This document shows, piece after piece, positions 51,744 through 60,677 of a stretch of 64,000 nt of DNA. Source of the DNA: JACCZH01 sp963729445 (GTDB taxonomy: Bacteria > Chloroflexota > Chloroflexia > Thermomicrobiales > CFX8); NCBI GenBank assembly GCA_963729445.1, contig CAVSNU010000002.1:496001-560000 (forward strand). The letters are read 5' to 3'. Position numbers and translations under genes: made by a program. The notes below the pieces were generated by a model, which was not told the DNA's origin, did not search any database, and saw nothing but the letters and a program-made list of their open reading frames with translations. How positions within the stretch are numbered: the stretch's first letter is position 1; each line of letters starts with the position of its first letter.

Positions 51744-53951
51744 CTAAAAGACCATCGGTTCCGCTACCGACGCTTCCTCTTGAGCCGGCGCCGTACGTGG
51801 GGATTCGGGGGTGGGCAACGACACGACGTAGGCAGTCTGCACATCGTCGAGCGCCAGAACAGCGATCAGGGCTTCCTGCGGGATAACATCGTCGACGTTG
51901 AGGACCATCAGCGCCTCACCGCCACGTTGATGCCGGCTGACCTGCATGCCGGCAATGTTGACGTTGTACTTGCCCAGAATCATGCCGATAAAGCCGATGA
52001 TTCCCGGCCGGTCGCGATGGTGCGTGATCAGCATGTCACCGGCCAACGGCTGGCCCAGCGAGAAGCGGTCCACTTCGACGATGCCCACCTGGCCGGTATC
52101 CCAGCGCACCGTGACGTGATGCGTCGAATCGTTATTGACCTCGAACGAGAACTCAATGACGTGGGCCGGCCCGCTATCGACCGCGTTGACCCGTAGCTCC
52201 AGACCATGCTGCTCGGCGACAATGCGGGCATTGACCGGCGTTACCCGATCCGAGGTCCAGTGCCTCAACCCCTCACTCAGGGCGGACGTCAGCACGAACT
52301 CGACAATGTCGTGTGCGGCGCGACCGTGCACCGTCATGGTGAAGGACGCCGGCGTTGAGGGTTCCAGAACGCTCAGCAGGTGCCCGGCTGCACCAGCCAT
52401 CGTCGTCAGGCGGCGCAGGTCGCCAGCGTCGATAGATGAGGTCGGCAAGTTCACGGCGTTCGGGACCGTCTCGCCACGCAGCGCGGCCAGCGTGGTACGG
52501 CTAATGATGTCACCAACCGCCGCCTGTGCCTCGATGCTGCTTCCGCCTATGTGCGGTGTCAGAATGACGTTCGGTCTACCCGACAGAACGGTGTGCTCAA
52601 CCGGTTCATGCGGGAAGACATCCACCCCGGCCCCGGCAACACGGCCGCTGTCCAACGCCGCGGCGAGAGCGTCGTCGTCTACCACGCCACCGCGCGCGCA
52701 ATTGATGACCAGGGCGCCCGGCTTCAACAGCTCGATCGTCTCGTGGTTGAGCATCCCCCGAGTCTCGTCGGTTAGAGGAGAGTGGAAGGTCACGATGTCG
52801 CTGCGTGCCAGCAGGTCCAGGTACGAGACCTGCTCAACCCCGAGCTCGCTGAAGCGCTCAGCAGGAACATATGGATCGTAGCCGATCACGTTCATCTCGA
52901 AGGCCGCCAACCGTTTGGCGACGACAGAGCCAACCCGTCCCAGGCCGACGATGCCCACCGTCTTGCCCTGGAAGTCGAATGGCTTGAATCGCTTGCGCTC
53001 CCATCTGCCGGCGTGCATCGACGCGTTGGCTTCCATGAGTTGTCTGGAAAGCGCCAGCATAATCGCCACGGTGTGCTCACCAGCCGAAACGCTGTTTGAC
53101 CCCGGCGCGTTGAGGACGAGTACACCGGCCGCGGTCGCGGCAGCGACGTCAATGTTGTCGACGCCTACCCCGGCCCGAGCGATTACCCGTAGCTTCCCGG
53201 CAGCTTGAACGAGCTCCTCATCAACCTGGGTCTCGCTGCGGACGACCCAGCCATCAGCGTCGGCAACTGCCGCCCGCAACGCTTCTATATCGGTGCCGTC
53301 TACGTCGATCACATCGGCTTCACGGGCAAGCTCGGCGCGAGCCGCCGGGTCGATCGGGTCACTGATGATGATCTTGGGACGCTGTGGAGGCGTAACAGGG
53401 CGGCTATTGGCGATCAACCGGGCGGCAGCGTCCAGCAAATCAATCACCGGGTTAGCGATTCCATCAGGCACCGGGGTGGTACCGTCCGTGAGGAAAAACG
53501 CGGTCATTCCGGCCGCGGCATAGGCTGAGGCATGACGCTGGCTGTCCTCCACGGCATGGGTAATGCCAAGCCGCAAGGCGACTTCCACTTTGTCGTCGGC
53601 GTAAATGACCGGGCACAGGTCGAGGTTGTTCTCCCTGAGCCAGGCACGAGTCATGTCGCTGCAGAACTCCGGCCGTGCGGTAATGATGAAGACATTCTCC
53701 GGGCCGAACTCGGCAACGATCCGTGAGAGAAACTGACGCGCCTGGGGGGCAACCCGTAACCGCGACGCCGGACCACCTGGTCCATACACCCAGTCACGTG
53801 CTTCCAGCGACACAGAGTGGCCGGCCGAGTCAACAAATGCCGACTCCGGCAGCGTCAGACTAAAACGTTCGTTGGCGGCAGCGGCCAGTGGACCTGGATG
53901 CTCGGTGAGCACCCCGTCGAGATCGATCGCTATCTTGATGTTGCGGTTCAT
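51744..53951 (-). CDS. serA: Fusion of HAD nucleotidase-like phosphatase and D-3-phosphoglycerate dehydrogenase
   Basis: The product is 735 residues. About 1-205 is a HAD domain: nucleophile DLDGVLTEH (Asp 10, Asp 12), FIITARPEF, and YADDKVEVAL with HAVEDSQRHASAYAAAGM, most like 5'(3')-deoxyribonucleotidases. From about 213 on it is full-length PGDH: NAD-binding TVGIVGLGRVGSVVAKRL, Arg in RSETQVD and CARGGVVDDDAL, Glu in DVFPHEPVE, His in LTPHIGGSSIEAQ, then an ASB-like domain and an ACT domain (GIIGFIGMILGKYNVNIAGM) for serine feedback. ATG 53951 starts just before the HAD domain, with GGGAG 11 bases upstream. No stop or internal start separates the parts. The phosphatase could be a fused phosphoserine phosphatase or a different activity. 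Confidence 0.88.
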   Translation of the reverse strand: MNRNIKIAIDLDGVLTEHPGPLAAAANERFSLTLPESAFVDSAGHSVSLEARDWVYGPGGPASRLRVAPQARQFLSRIVAEFGPENVFIITARPEFCSDMTRAWLRENNLDLCPVIYADDKVEVALRLGITHAVEDSQRHASAYAAAGMTAFFLTDGTTPVPDGIANPVIDLLDAAARLIANSRPVTPPQRPKIIISDPIDPAARAELAREADVIDVDGTDIEALRAAVADADGWVVRSETQVDEELVQAAGKLRVIARAGVGVDNIDVAAATAAGVLVLNAPGSNSVSAGEHTVAIMLALSRQLMEANASMHAGRWERKRFKPFDFQGKTVGIVGLGRVGSVVAKRLAAFEMNVIGYDPYVPAERFSELGVEQVSYLDLLARSDIVTFHSPLTDETRGMLNHETIELLKPGALVINCARGGVVDDDALAAALDSGRVAGAGVDVFPHEPVEHTVLSGRPNVILTPHIGGSSIEAQAAVGDIISRTTLAALRGETVPNAVNLPTSSIDAGDLRRLTTMAGAAGHLLSVLEPSTPASFTMTVHGRAAHDIVEFVLTSALSEGLRHWTSDRVTPVNARIVAEQHGLELRVNAVDSGPAHVIEFSFEVNNDSTHHVTVRWDTGQVGIVEVDRFSLGQPLAGDMLITHHRDRPGIIGFIGMILGKYNVNIAGMQVSRHQRGGEALMVLNVDDVIPQEALIAVLALDDVQTAYVVSLPTPESPRTAPAQEEASVAEPMVF

Positions 53952-54335
53952 GAAACGTGAGACTCCCAATTGCATCATGGCAGCCTGCTGCCAAAGGTAT
54001 GTCACATGAGAATTCGCCCGGGGCTACTGTAACACCGCGCGTAGGCACGCAATGATACATGGATGCTCACCCTCAATGAGCCAGGTATCGCACGAAGAGG
54101 AAACCACCGCCACAATCGCGCAGGCGGCGGCACGATAGCGAGTCGGAGAAACGCTGCCTTGGGTGGTACAGAGGAACGTATGACTCGCCAGGCGAGCCCC
54201 ACACGCTCAGGCTCCCGAACACGCACGCCGCTTGGATCTCGTCGTCACGCGTGACCGCGATGCTCTCCGCGCCGCTGCATGAGGCGACGCCCGATGACTG
54301 GGCGGCTCGGCAGGTACTCCAGGCTCTACAAGCGC
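53952..54335. other. Intergenic region between HAD-serA and the subtilase gene
   Basis: About 380 bases lie upstream of the HAD-serA start and downstream of the subtilase stop, both on the minus strand. The promoter of HAD-serA should lie here. Short plus-strand frames are not protein-like. No repeat is seen. Confidence 0.4.
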
Positions 54336-56432
54336 CTACGGAGCTTCGGTGTCCGAGCCGTAGCGCCAGGTGTAGTAGTGCAGACCGACGTTGCCCATCT
54401 CAACCCGCCACTCCAGCTCATTGTCCGGTGTGTAGGTCATGCAGCGCCGTTCGAAACACTGCATCAGGACGTCGCTGACGACTCCCTCTACCTTGACCTG
54501 CGACCAGTACGCCTCGGTCACTGGCAAGCCAGTCGCGTAGAACCAGGGATCAAACAGTTGACCGGTGACGAGCTCATCACCCTGCGCCACCGCGCCGGAG
54601 GAGTTCAGATACTCCCAGAATACGTCGGCAATGCGATGGTTCGTGGTGGGCTCCAGATACTGTGCGTACACGTCATAGCTCAGGAACCGGTCGTCCTCGC
54701 CTACCTGACCGTCGCGCGAGAGCGTCTGGGTGACGACTGACCACTCAGGGAGTGAGGCAGCATCCAGCACACCGGCAAACGTGGCATAGGTAGCACCGAG
54801 CGTATCGTCTGGATCCCCGGCCACATTGACTGACGCCGGTTGCCGATCCTCGAAGTGGGCGTCGCCGGTCTGCATGTCACCGGTAATCATTTCATTCACC
54901 AGCAGTCCGTTGGTCACGTACCAGTCCGCATACCGGTCGTCCAGCGGGTCGGTGATCTCCATACGGCTCTTGTCGTAGTAGTAGACAAGGCGCATACCGT
55001 GTTGCGCCTCTGCATACTCCTCGTAGGCGTGACGAGCAGCCGGGTTGGTACCCCAGAGCCAGGTTCTCGTGGCCGAGCCGGTTGCGACCGGAAAATCGGT
55101 CTGGTACCAGGTGTCGTACATCGCCGAGTAGGCGACGCCACGCACTGCCGCTTCAGCGTCGATCTGACCTGCCCCGACACCAGCTTCCAGTCCGGGCGCG
55201 CCGGTATCGGTCGCTGTTGTCTTGAGCAGGCCGCGGATCTCTTCGATCCCAAGGTCCGGGTTCAAGGATTTCTGCAGCGCCACGGTACCGCTCACAATAG
55301 CCGCCGAGAACGACGTGCCATTGACCGGCTGCCGCTTCAATTGATCGCTCCAGCCATCGCCCCCTGCGGCACTCCAGTGCGGAGAGAAAATCAACTCTCC
55401 CGGAGCGGCGACATCGACGGCGGACAGAATTGACGAGAACGGAGCGCGATCGCCATTGGCATTCAGCGCGCCCACGGAGATGGCTTCTGGATAGCTGGCA
55501 GGATAGCTGATCTTGTTGAATTTGTTCCCTGACGCGGCGATGGCCGGTACATTGTTCGCATAGGCGTACTGGATGGCGCTGCGCTCGATCTCCGACGCCT
55601 GTTCCGAGCCCAGGCTCAAATTGATGACGTCAGCCCCGTTGTCGACCGCCCAGATAATCGCGTCATGAATCGAGGCGACCGAGATATGGACGCCGTCGTC
55701 GTCCAGCACCCGGATGGGCATGATCTTCACATCCATCGCCGCGCCAGCCGTGCCGACACCGTTCTGTCCAGCCGCTGCGATGATCCCGGCCACGTGCGTG
55801 CCGTGACCGCTGATATCTGCGGCGTTGTCACTGCCGTCAACGGCGTTGTACCCGGGTACCAGCTTCCCCGCGAGATCCGGGTGCGTCGGGCTCACGCCGC
55901 TGTCGATCACCGCAACAACGAGCTCGGGATCGCCCGTCGTGATGTTCCAGGCGCCCGGCAGATTCACCGACTCCACCCAGTCAGCCTGGTCGGCGTAATG
56001 TTCTTCACTATCAGGAACCCAGAGCAGCTCACGAGTGTAGTTCGGCTCCACGAGGTCAACCGATGGGTCGCTCTGTAGCTGCTCAAGCGCCGAGCGGGCG
56101 TTGTCGCCATTCTCAAAGGAAAAGAGCTGGAGATCCCCGGACGTGGTCAGGCTGCGGCGTGAGACAAAACCCTCACCCACCCCGCGAGCGAGCGCTCCCG
56201 CAATCGACAGCTCGGATCCATCTCCGGTGGTCCGCGGGTTATCGTCGCCCGCGTTCGGTTTTAGCCGAACGATGAGCTCAGCCGGACCGCCGTTCTCAGG
56301 TTGTGTTTCGGTCTCGGTAAACCGCTCCGGTTCACGGTCGAGGGCTGGTGCCGCTAGTGAGCCAAGGGGTTGAGGGGAGATGGTGAAGAGGGCGACGATC
56401 GTGACGGCTAACCATATTTGGACGATTCTCAC
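54336..56432 (-). CDS. Secreted subtilisin-like serine protease (S8) with a long C-terminal module
   Basis: The product is 698 residues. A signal peptide precedes an inhibitor-like propeptide (AELIVRLKPNAG ... DPSVDLVEPNY). The S8 domain has catalytic Asp in VVAVIDSGVSPTHPDL, His in ADISGHGTHVAGIIAA, oxyanion Asn in IAASGNK, and Ser in PVNGTSFSAAIVSGTVAL. From about 430 on, an additional region carries TRTWLWGTNPAARHAYEEYA, VYYYDKSRMEITDP and YVTNGLLVNEMITGDMQTGD, which looks like a Chloroflexota-typical exported domain of unknown fold. It probably acts at the cell surface or outside. Confidence 0.92.
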   Translation of the reverse strand: MRIVQIWLAVTIVALFTISPQPLGSLAAPALDREPERFTETETQPENGGPAELIVRLKPNAGDDNPRTTGDGSELSIAGALARGVGEGFVSRRSLTTSGDLQLFSFENGDNARSALEQLQSDPSVDLVEPNYTRELLWVPDSEEHYADQADWVESVNLPGAWNITTGDPELVVAVIDSGVSPTHPDLAGKLVPGYNAVDGSDNAADISGHGTHVAGIIAAAGQNGVGTAGAAMDVKIMPIRVLDDDGVHISVASIHDAIIWAVDNGADVINLSLGSEQASEIERSAIQYAYANNVPAIAASGNKFNKISYPASYPEAISVGALNANGDRAPFSSILSAVDVAAPGELIFSPHWSAAGGDGWSDQLKRQPVNGTSFSAAIVSGTVALQKSLNPDLGIEEIRGLLKTTATDTGAPGLEAGVGAGQIDAEAAVRGVAYSAMYDTWYQTDFPVATGSATRTWLWGTNPAARHAYEEYAEAQHGMRLVYYYDKSRMEITDPLDDRYADWYVTNGLLVNEMITGDMQTGDAHFEDRQPASVNVAGDPDDTLGATYATFAGVLDAASLPEWSVVTQTLSRDGQVGEDDRFLSYDVYAQYLEPTTNHRIADVFWEYLNSSGAVAQGDELVTGQLFDPWFYATGLPVTEAYWSQVKVEGVVSDVLMQCFERRCMTYTPDNELEWRVEMGNVGLHYYTWRYGSDTEAP

Positions 56433-56505
56433 AGCGTCTCTTTCAGCATTTGTATCGACTGATCAACTGTTCGGCTTACGTCTTCAAGTGGCGCTGAGCA
56501 TTGTA

Positions 56506-57063
56506 CTAGACGTCTCCTCGAATGGCCGCATCATCGACGATGATTTCGAACTCCAGCGCATGTGACGCCTTCATCGTCGCAAGCACGGCGTGGACGATCT
56601 CTTCGTCGGACGCGTCCGGTCGACAGGGTAGCACGATCTCGTCAGCCGGCCGTTCATCGGCCCGCATCCTCAACGCTGGCTCATTTGAGCCGGACAGCCG
56701 CTCGGGCACGGGTGGCGCAACACGACGCGCCTCGACATTCTCGGCTCCGATATGACGCTCGTACTCAATCGCCAGCTCGACGTCACCCTCGCAAAAGAAC
56801 CCAACCCGAAAGTGGCGCGGGTCAACAAACGCCGGCAGATGCGCGAGCTCCATTAGGCCTGTCGCGATCCGTTCGGCATTGATGATCCACTGCCGCCGCG
56901 CCTCAGCGCTTACTGGTCCCGTTGGCTCCCAGAAGGCCAGCAGATCCCCTCTGACGGGCGCACCGCCCGCCGCTACCGGTTCTCAGTACTCGTCCCAGCG
57001 ATGAAGCCACTCACTGGTCTCACCATCCAACATCACTTCGTCTGTGCTCTTTGCCTCTGTCAC
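56506..57063 (-). pseudogene. Hypothetical protein interrupted by an in-frame stop
   Basis: One frame runs from GTG 57063 (after GGAGACCTT) to a stop at 56506. It is broken by a single TGA at 56983-56985. Before it the protein reads DEVMLDGETSEWLHRWDEY. After it, PVRGDLLAFWEPTGPVSAEA, RRQWIINAERIATGLMELAH and FVDPRHFRVGFFCEGDVELA. No ordinary start codon occurs between the TGA and ATG 56853, though the sequence looks continuous and protein-like (Trp would fit at the stop). Either it is a nonsense change or two reading frames. The 115-residue part from 56853 alone is certain to be open. I recognise no family. Confidence 0.5.
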
Positions 57064-57178
57064 AAGGTCTCCACCTGTCCCACTGAATCGACCCCTGGCT
57101 CCACAGCTGCGAACAAGCGTAGTAGCGCGCACCAGTAGTGCGCGGTCTCGTGCTTCTGCCCACGTGGAGAACGTTGTC

Positions 57179-58006
57179 TTAGTCGCGGTCAGATCCAACT
57201 TCCGCCGCGGCTGAACGATCTTCGGCCGCCCAGCATTGCTTCTGGTAGCATGTCTTGATCGTTGCGACTGCCTCTTCTACCGAGTCGGTAATAATCAACC
57301 GGCTCAGATCGTCGCGCCTGATCTTGCCTTCGGCCAGCATCGTCGTCTTCAACCAGTCGATCAGGCCCGCCCAATAGTCACTTCCGAACAGGATGACCGG
57401 GAAATTATGGATCTTGCCGGTCTGAATGAGAGTCAACGCTTCGAAGAGCTCGTCCAGCGTTCCGAAGCCGCCGGGAAAGATCACAAACGCCTCGGCATAC
57501 TTGACGAACATCATCTTGCGCACGAAGAAGTAATGGAAATCAACCGAGACCTCGACATACCGGTTCATGCCTTGCTCGAACGGCACCTCGATGTTGCAGC
57601 CGACCGAGATACCGCCACCGTCGACAGCACCTCTGTTCCCTGCTTCCATGATTCCCGGGCCACCGCCGGTGATGATTGCGAAACCCTCGTCCACCAACCG
57701 GTGGGCCAGCTCACGTGCGGCGGCGTACATCGGATCGTCTTCTGTGACCCGCGCCGACCCGAAGATCGTGACGGCTGGACCAATCTCGGCCAACCGCTCA
57801 AATCCGGTCACGAACTCGCTGATGATGCGCATCACCCGCCATGGATCGGTATGCAGAAAGGCGGCGGGATCTTCACCTCTGGCCGGACTGGAGAGCAGCG
57901 CTTCGTCTTCCTGTCGCCGGATACGCTTCGGACCACGGTTGAGTGCCGGGTTGGTGCGCTGCCGCGACGGTCGTCCCTGCTCGCCCTCGTTGTCACGAGA
58001 CGTCAT
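57179..58006 (-). CDS. LOG-family (TIGR00730) nucleotide phosphoribohydrolase-like protein
   Basis: This 275-residue Rossmann-fold protein of the LOG/TIGR00730 group has a charged N-terminal extension with RTNPALNRGPKRIRRQ. The family motifs are AIITGGGPGIMEAGNRGA and VIFPGGFGTLDELFEALTL (PGGxGTxxE). LOG proteins cleave nucleoside monophosphates to base and ribose-5-phosphate. Bacterial members often release cytokinins or degrade nucleotides. The ATG at 58006 overlaps the hemW stop (ATGA), and GGGGAG precedes it by eight bases. Confidence 0.9.
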   Translation of the reverse strand: MTSRDNEGEQGRPSRQRTNPALNRGPKRIRRQEDEALLSSPARGEDPAAFLHTDPWRVMRIISEFVTGFERLAEIGPAVTIFGSARVTEDDPMYAAARELAHRLVDEGFAIITGGGPGIMEAGNRGAVDGGGISVGCNIEVPFEQGMNRYVEVSVDFHYFFVRKMMFVKYAEAFVIFPGGFGTLDELFEALTLIQTGKIHNFPVILFGSDYWAGLIDWLKTTMLAEGKIRRDDLSRLIITDSVEEAVATIKTCYQKQCWAAEDRSAAAEVGSDRD

Positions 58007-59193
58007 GGTAAGAACTCCCCACATACATCGTTTGCCAACAACATGCCTCTGTCCGTCAGGCGCAGCCGCTCGCCCTGCCATTCAAGCATGCCTATCTGGG
58101 TGAAGCGCTCTATCTGCGCCTGGTAGCGCGTTGTCATTGACTCCCCATGCCGTCGCTCGAAGTCACGTGCTGACACGCCATCCACCAACAGACGCAACCC
58201 GAGCATCATCGTCTCGCCCATCTCGGTGGCCGGATCAATGGTCTCGGCCAGCGCCAGGGGACGCCGTCCGGCCTGGATCGCATCAATGTAGCTGGACGGC
58301 AGGCGGACATTGCTGCCGCGCAGCGTACCGAGGTAGCTATGCGCGCCGGCTCCAAAACCGAAGTAGTGGCCGTTTTGCCAGTAGATCAGATTGTGCTGCG
58401 ACCGCAGATCGGGCTCTCTCGCCCAATTGGCGATCTCATAGTGGTGCCACCCCGCGCCGCCCAGCCGCGCTGTCGCCTGCTCGTAAAAATCCGCCACCGT
58501 ATCGTCATCAACCACGGTTAGGATTCCACGCTGCACCGCCGAGGCCATCGGGGTGCTGGGCTCGACGATCAGCGAGTAGAGTGAGACATGCTCCGGCTGC
58601 CACTCCAGAATGGTCGTGAGATCGGCGTCCCAATCCGCAGCCGTCTGGCCGGGCCAGCCAAAGATGAAATCCAGACTGATGTTGTCAAAACCCGCTTCTC
58701 GGGCGTCCGCGTAGGCGCTACCCGCCTGGATCGCCTTGTGGCCGCGGCCGAGGACCTGCAACCCGGCACGCCGTTGGGACTGAATGCCGAGCGACAGCCG
58801 ATTCACGCCGGCCGAGCGCACCGCGCGCAGGTAGTCAGCGTTGACGCTCTCCGGGTTCGCCTCCATGCTGATCTCAGCCGTGTCAGCCAGGTCGTACAGG
58901 TCGCGCGCCGCCTGGATGACGCGTTCGATCTGCTCGGGTGGTAACAAGGACGGGGTCCCGCCCCCGAAAAAGAGGGTGGGGGCTTCCCCGAAGAGATCAA
59001 TCCGGTCGCGAGTCAACCGCATCTCGACGAGCAGGGCGTCCACATAGGCTGGAATCAGCGACTCCTGGCCGCTGTAGGTGTTGAAGTCGCAGTATGGGCA
59101 AATGTGGGAACAGAATGGGATGTGCACGTAGATGCCGGCCGGCGCGTTGCGCGCAGCCGGCACCGGGACGGTCAAGATGGTCTTGGTATTCAT
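58003..59193 (-). CDS. hemW: Radical SAM heme chaperone HemW
   Basis: This 396-residue protein of the HemN-like radical SAM group inserts heme into respiratory enzymes. The cluster motif Cys-x3-Cys-x2-Cys lies in IPFCSHICPYCDFNTY, preceded by the family's YVHIPF. The domain continues with LFFGGGTPSLLPPEQIER, a HemW hallmark, and LGIQSQRRAGLQVLGRGHK. A longer upstream frame to 59472 lies in the DUF4129 gene and is rejected. The ATG at 59193 overlaps the stop of the DUF4129 gene in ATGA. HemW fits aerobic, menaquinone-based respiration. Confidence 0.92.
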   Translation of the reverse strand: MNTKTILTVPVPAARNAPAGIYVHIPFCSHICPYCDFNTYSGQESLIPAYVDALLVEMRLTRDRIDLFGEAPTLFFGGGTPSLLPPEQIERVIQAARDLYDLADTAEISMEANPESVNADYLRAVRSAGVNRLSLGIQSQRRAGLQVLGRGHKAIQAGSAYADAREAGFDNISLDFIFGWPGQTAADWDADLTTILEWQPEHVSLYSLIVEPSTPMASAVQRGILTVVDDDTVADFYEQATARLGGAGWHHYEIANWAREPDLRSQHNLIYWQNGHYFGFGAGAHSYLGTLRGSNVRLPSSYIDAIQAGRRPLALAETIDPATEMGETMMLGLRLLVDGVSARDFERRHGESMTTRYQAQIERFTQIGMLEWQGERLRLTDRGMLLANDVCGEFLP

Positions 59194-60677
59194 GGCTGCT
59201 CCGGCTCGGGCGTCCTCTCGATGGTCTTCCAGTTCACGTCCACTATCTCTGCGTCTTCGGCGCTCGCAGGCCGGCCGCTGTAGCGCGCCCTGCGATATCG
59301 CTCGGTAACGGCATCCACCGCCGTGGGTGCTCCACCGCTCCCGTCGAACCCGGCCCTGATGCGCGGACGATACTCTTCGGCCGTCTCGGTTTCCCGGCGC
59401 GCCCGTCCGAGCACTCGGCCTCGCGACTGCAGCTTGACGTACGCCTCGCGGATCCGAAGGGTGTGCTGCCAAGCATCGTCTCTCCGTAAGTGTGCCAGCG
59501 GATCGGGTCTGGCGGGGCGCCGGAACAGATTCTTGAGCCGGTTCCCGGCATTCTCGAGGACATCGCTCCAGTCCAGCACGGATTCGCGCTCCTCGCCGGT
59601 CGGAGGCCGCGAGCGCCCTTTACGCTTGAACACGTAGCGAGTGAGGAGCGAGAAGATCGCGAACAACACGATCGCCGCGATGAGATAGCGCAGCGGGTCG
59701 GGCATCTGGAAGGCGTCGGTCGCCCGCTCGGCGATACCCCGATCACCCTCCAGCTCGCCGGGGACCGGGGTCGGTTGAATGATGCGCGGATCGCGCTCGC
59801 CGATGAGCCAGAAGATCGGGGTCAGGATCAGGAATGCCAGCACGGCAACGATCAGCACAAGGATCTGAAAGACCAGAGTCAGCACCCAGAAGACCGGTGA
59901 CAACATCCAGAGCACGGTGTCGAGAAACTGCCGGGAGAAAATTCCCGCTGCGAGGATCGCCACGATCACGACGGCAACGATTGGGACAACGAAGGTCCCC
60001 ATCCAGCGCGCTCCCAGCGGCGCGCTCGAACGCACACCTTCCAGCTTGAGCCGGGAGATGCCCACCGCCGCCAGCGCCGCCACGAAGAAGCCGACCGTCA
60101 CTGCACTCAGCCGATCCCGGATATCGGCATCCGCCTGCGTTCCGAGCAACACCAGGACTATCGAGAGCACGAGCGCCAGCGAACCCCAGCGCAACATGCC
60201 GAAGGCGCTGTCGACCGCCGGCTCGGTCCGCGTGCGACCACGCCACCAGGCGTATACCGCCAGCACCACGACACCCCAGACCGAGCGCCGCTCGTCGTTG
60301 GGCAGGAACGCGAGCGAAGCAAACGCGTCCTGCAACCATTCAAGGCTAGCAATTGACATGTGCGGGAAGCTGGCGAACTTCATTGCCACCAACAAGCTGA
60401 TGACAATACCGATCATCATTTTGATCTCGTACTCGGGACTCCAGACGCGCATCTCATCCAGCACGCGGCAGACCGCATGGGCGCTGAGCAAGAGGAAAGC
60501 CGCAACCCAGAAAGGGAAGGTCCAGAGATTCGTCCCACCCATGAACAGGACGCTGCAGAACACGTACAGAGGAAATGCCTCGGCCAGGACGATCGCGACA
60601 CCCAGCAGCTCCTGGCGCCAGTCGAGGTGCGTCAGCAGGTCGGACAAGCTCAGCGGCGCATGGCGCTCACTCTCCAT
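59190..60677 (-). CDS. Membrane protein with DUF4129-like C-terminal domain
   Basis: This 495-residue polytopic protein has many spans in the first 330 residues. A cytoplasmic C-terminus contains LRIREAYVKLQSRGRVLGRA and ETAEEYRPRIRAG, the DUF4129 consensus (Y-x-x-hydrophobic, then TxxEYxxR). DUF4129 proteins accompany DUF58 and MoxR genes, often with transglutaminase-like proteins, in a cell-envelope or chaperone-like complex of uncertain function. It overlaps the DUF58 gene's end by 11 bases and precedes hemW. Confidence 0.85.
   Translation of the reverse strand: MESERHAPLSLSDLLTHLDWRQELLGVAIVLAEAFPLYVFCSVLFMGGTNLWTFPFWVAAFLLLSAHAVCRVLDEMRVWSPEYEIKMMIGIVISLLVAMKFASFPHMSIASLEWLQDAFASLAFLPNDERRSVWGVVVLAVYAWWRGRTRTEPAVDSAFGMLRWGSLALVLSIVLVLLGTQADADIRDRLSAVTVGFFVAALAAVGISRLKLEGVRSSAPLGARWMGTFVVPIVAVVIVAILAAGIFSRQFLDTVLWMLSPVFWVLTLVFQILVLIVAVLAFLILTPIFWLIGERDPRIIQPTPVPGELEGDRGIAERATDAFQMPDPLRYLIAAIVLFAIFSLLTRYVFKRKGRSRPPTGEERESVLDWSDVLENAGNRLKNLFRRPARPDPLAHLRRDDAWQHTLRIREAYVKLQSRGRVLGRARRETETAEEYRPRIRAGFDGSGGAPTAVDAVTERYRRARYSGRPASAEDAEIVDVNWKTIERTPEPEQP

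Noticed and set aside
43064..57063. UGA recoded as tryptophan
   Set aside because: Two TGA codons sit where Trp would fit, but TGA ends many intact genes here (menA, hemW, HAD hydrolase and others), so the code is standard.
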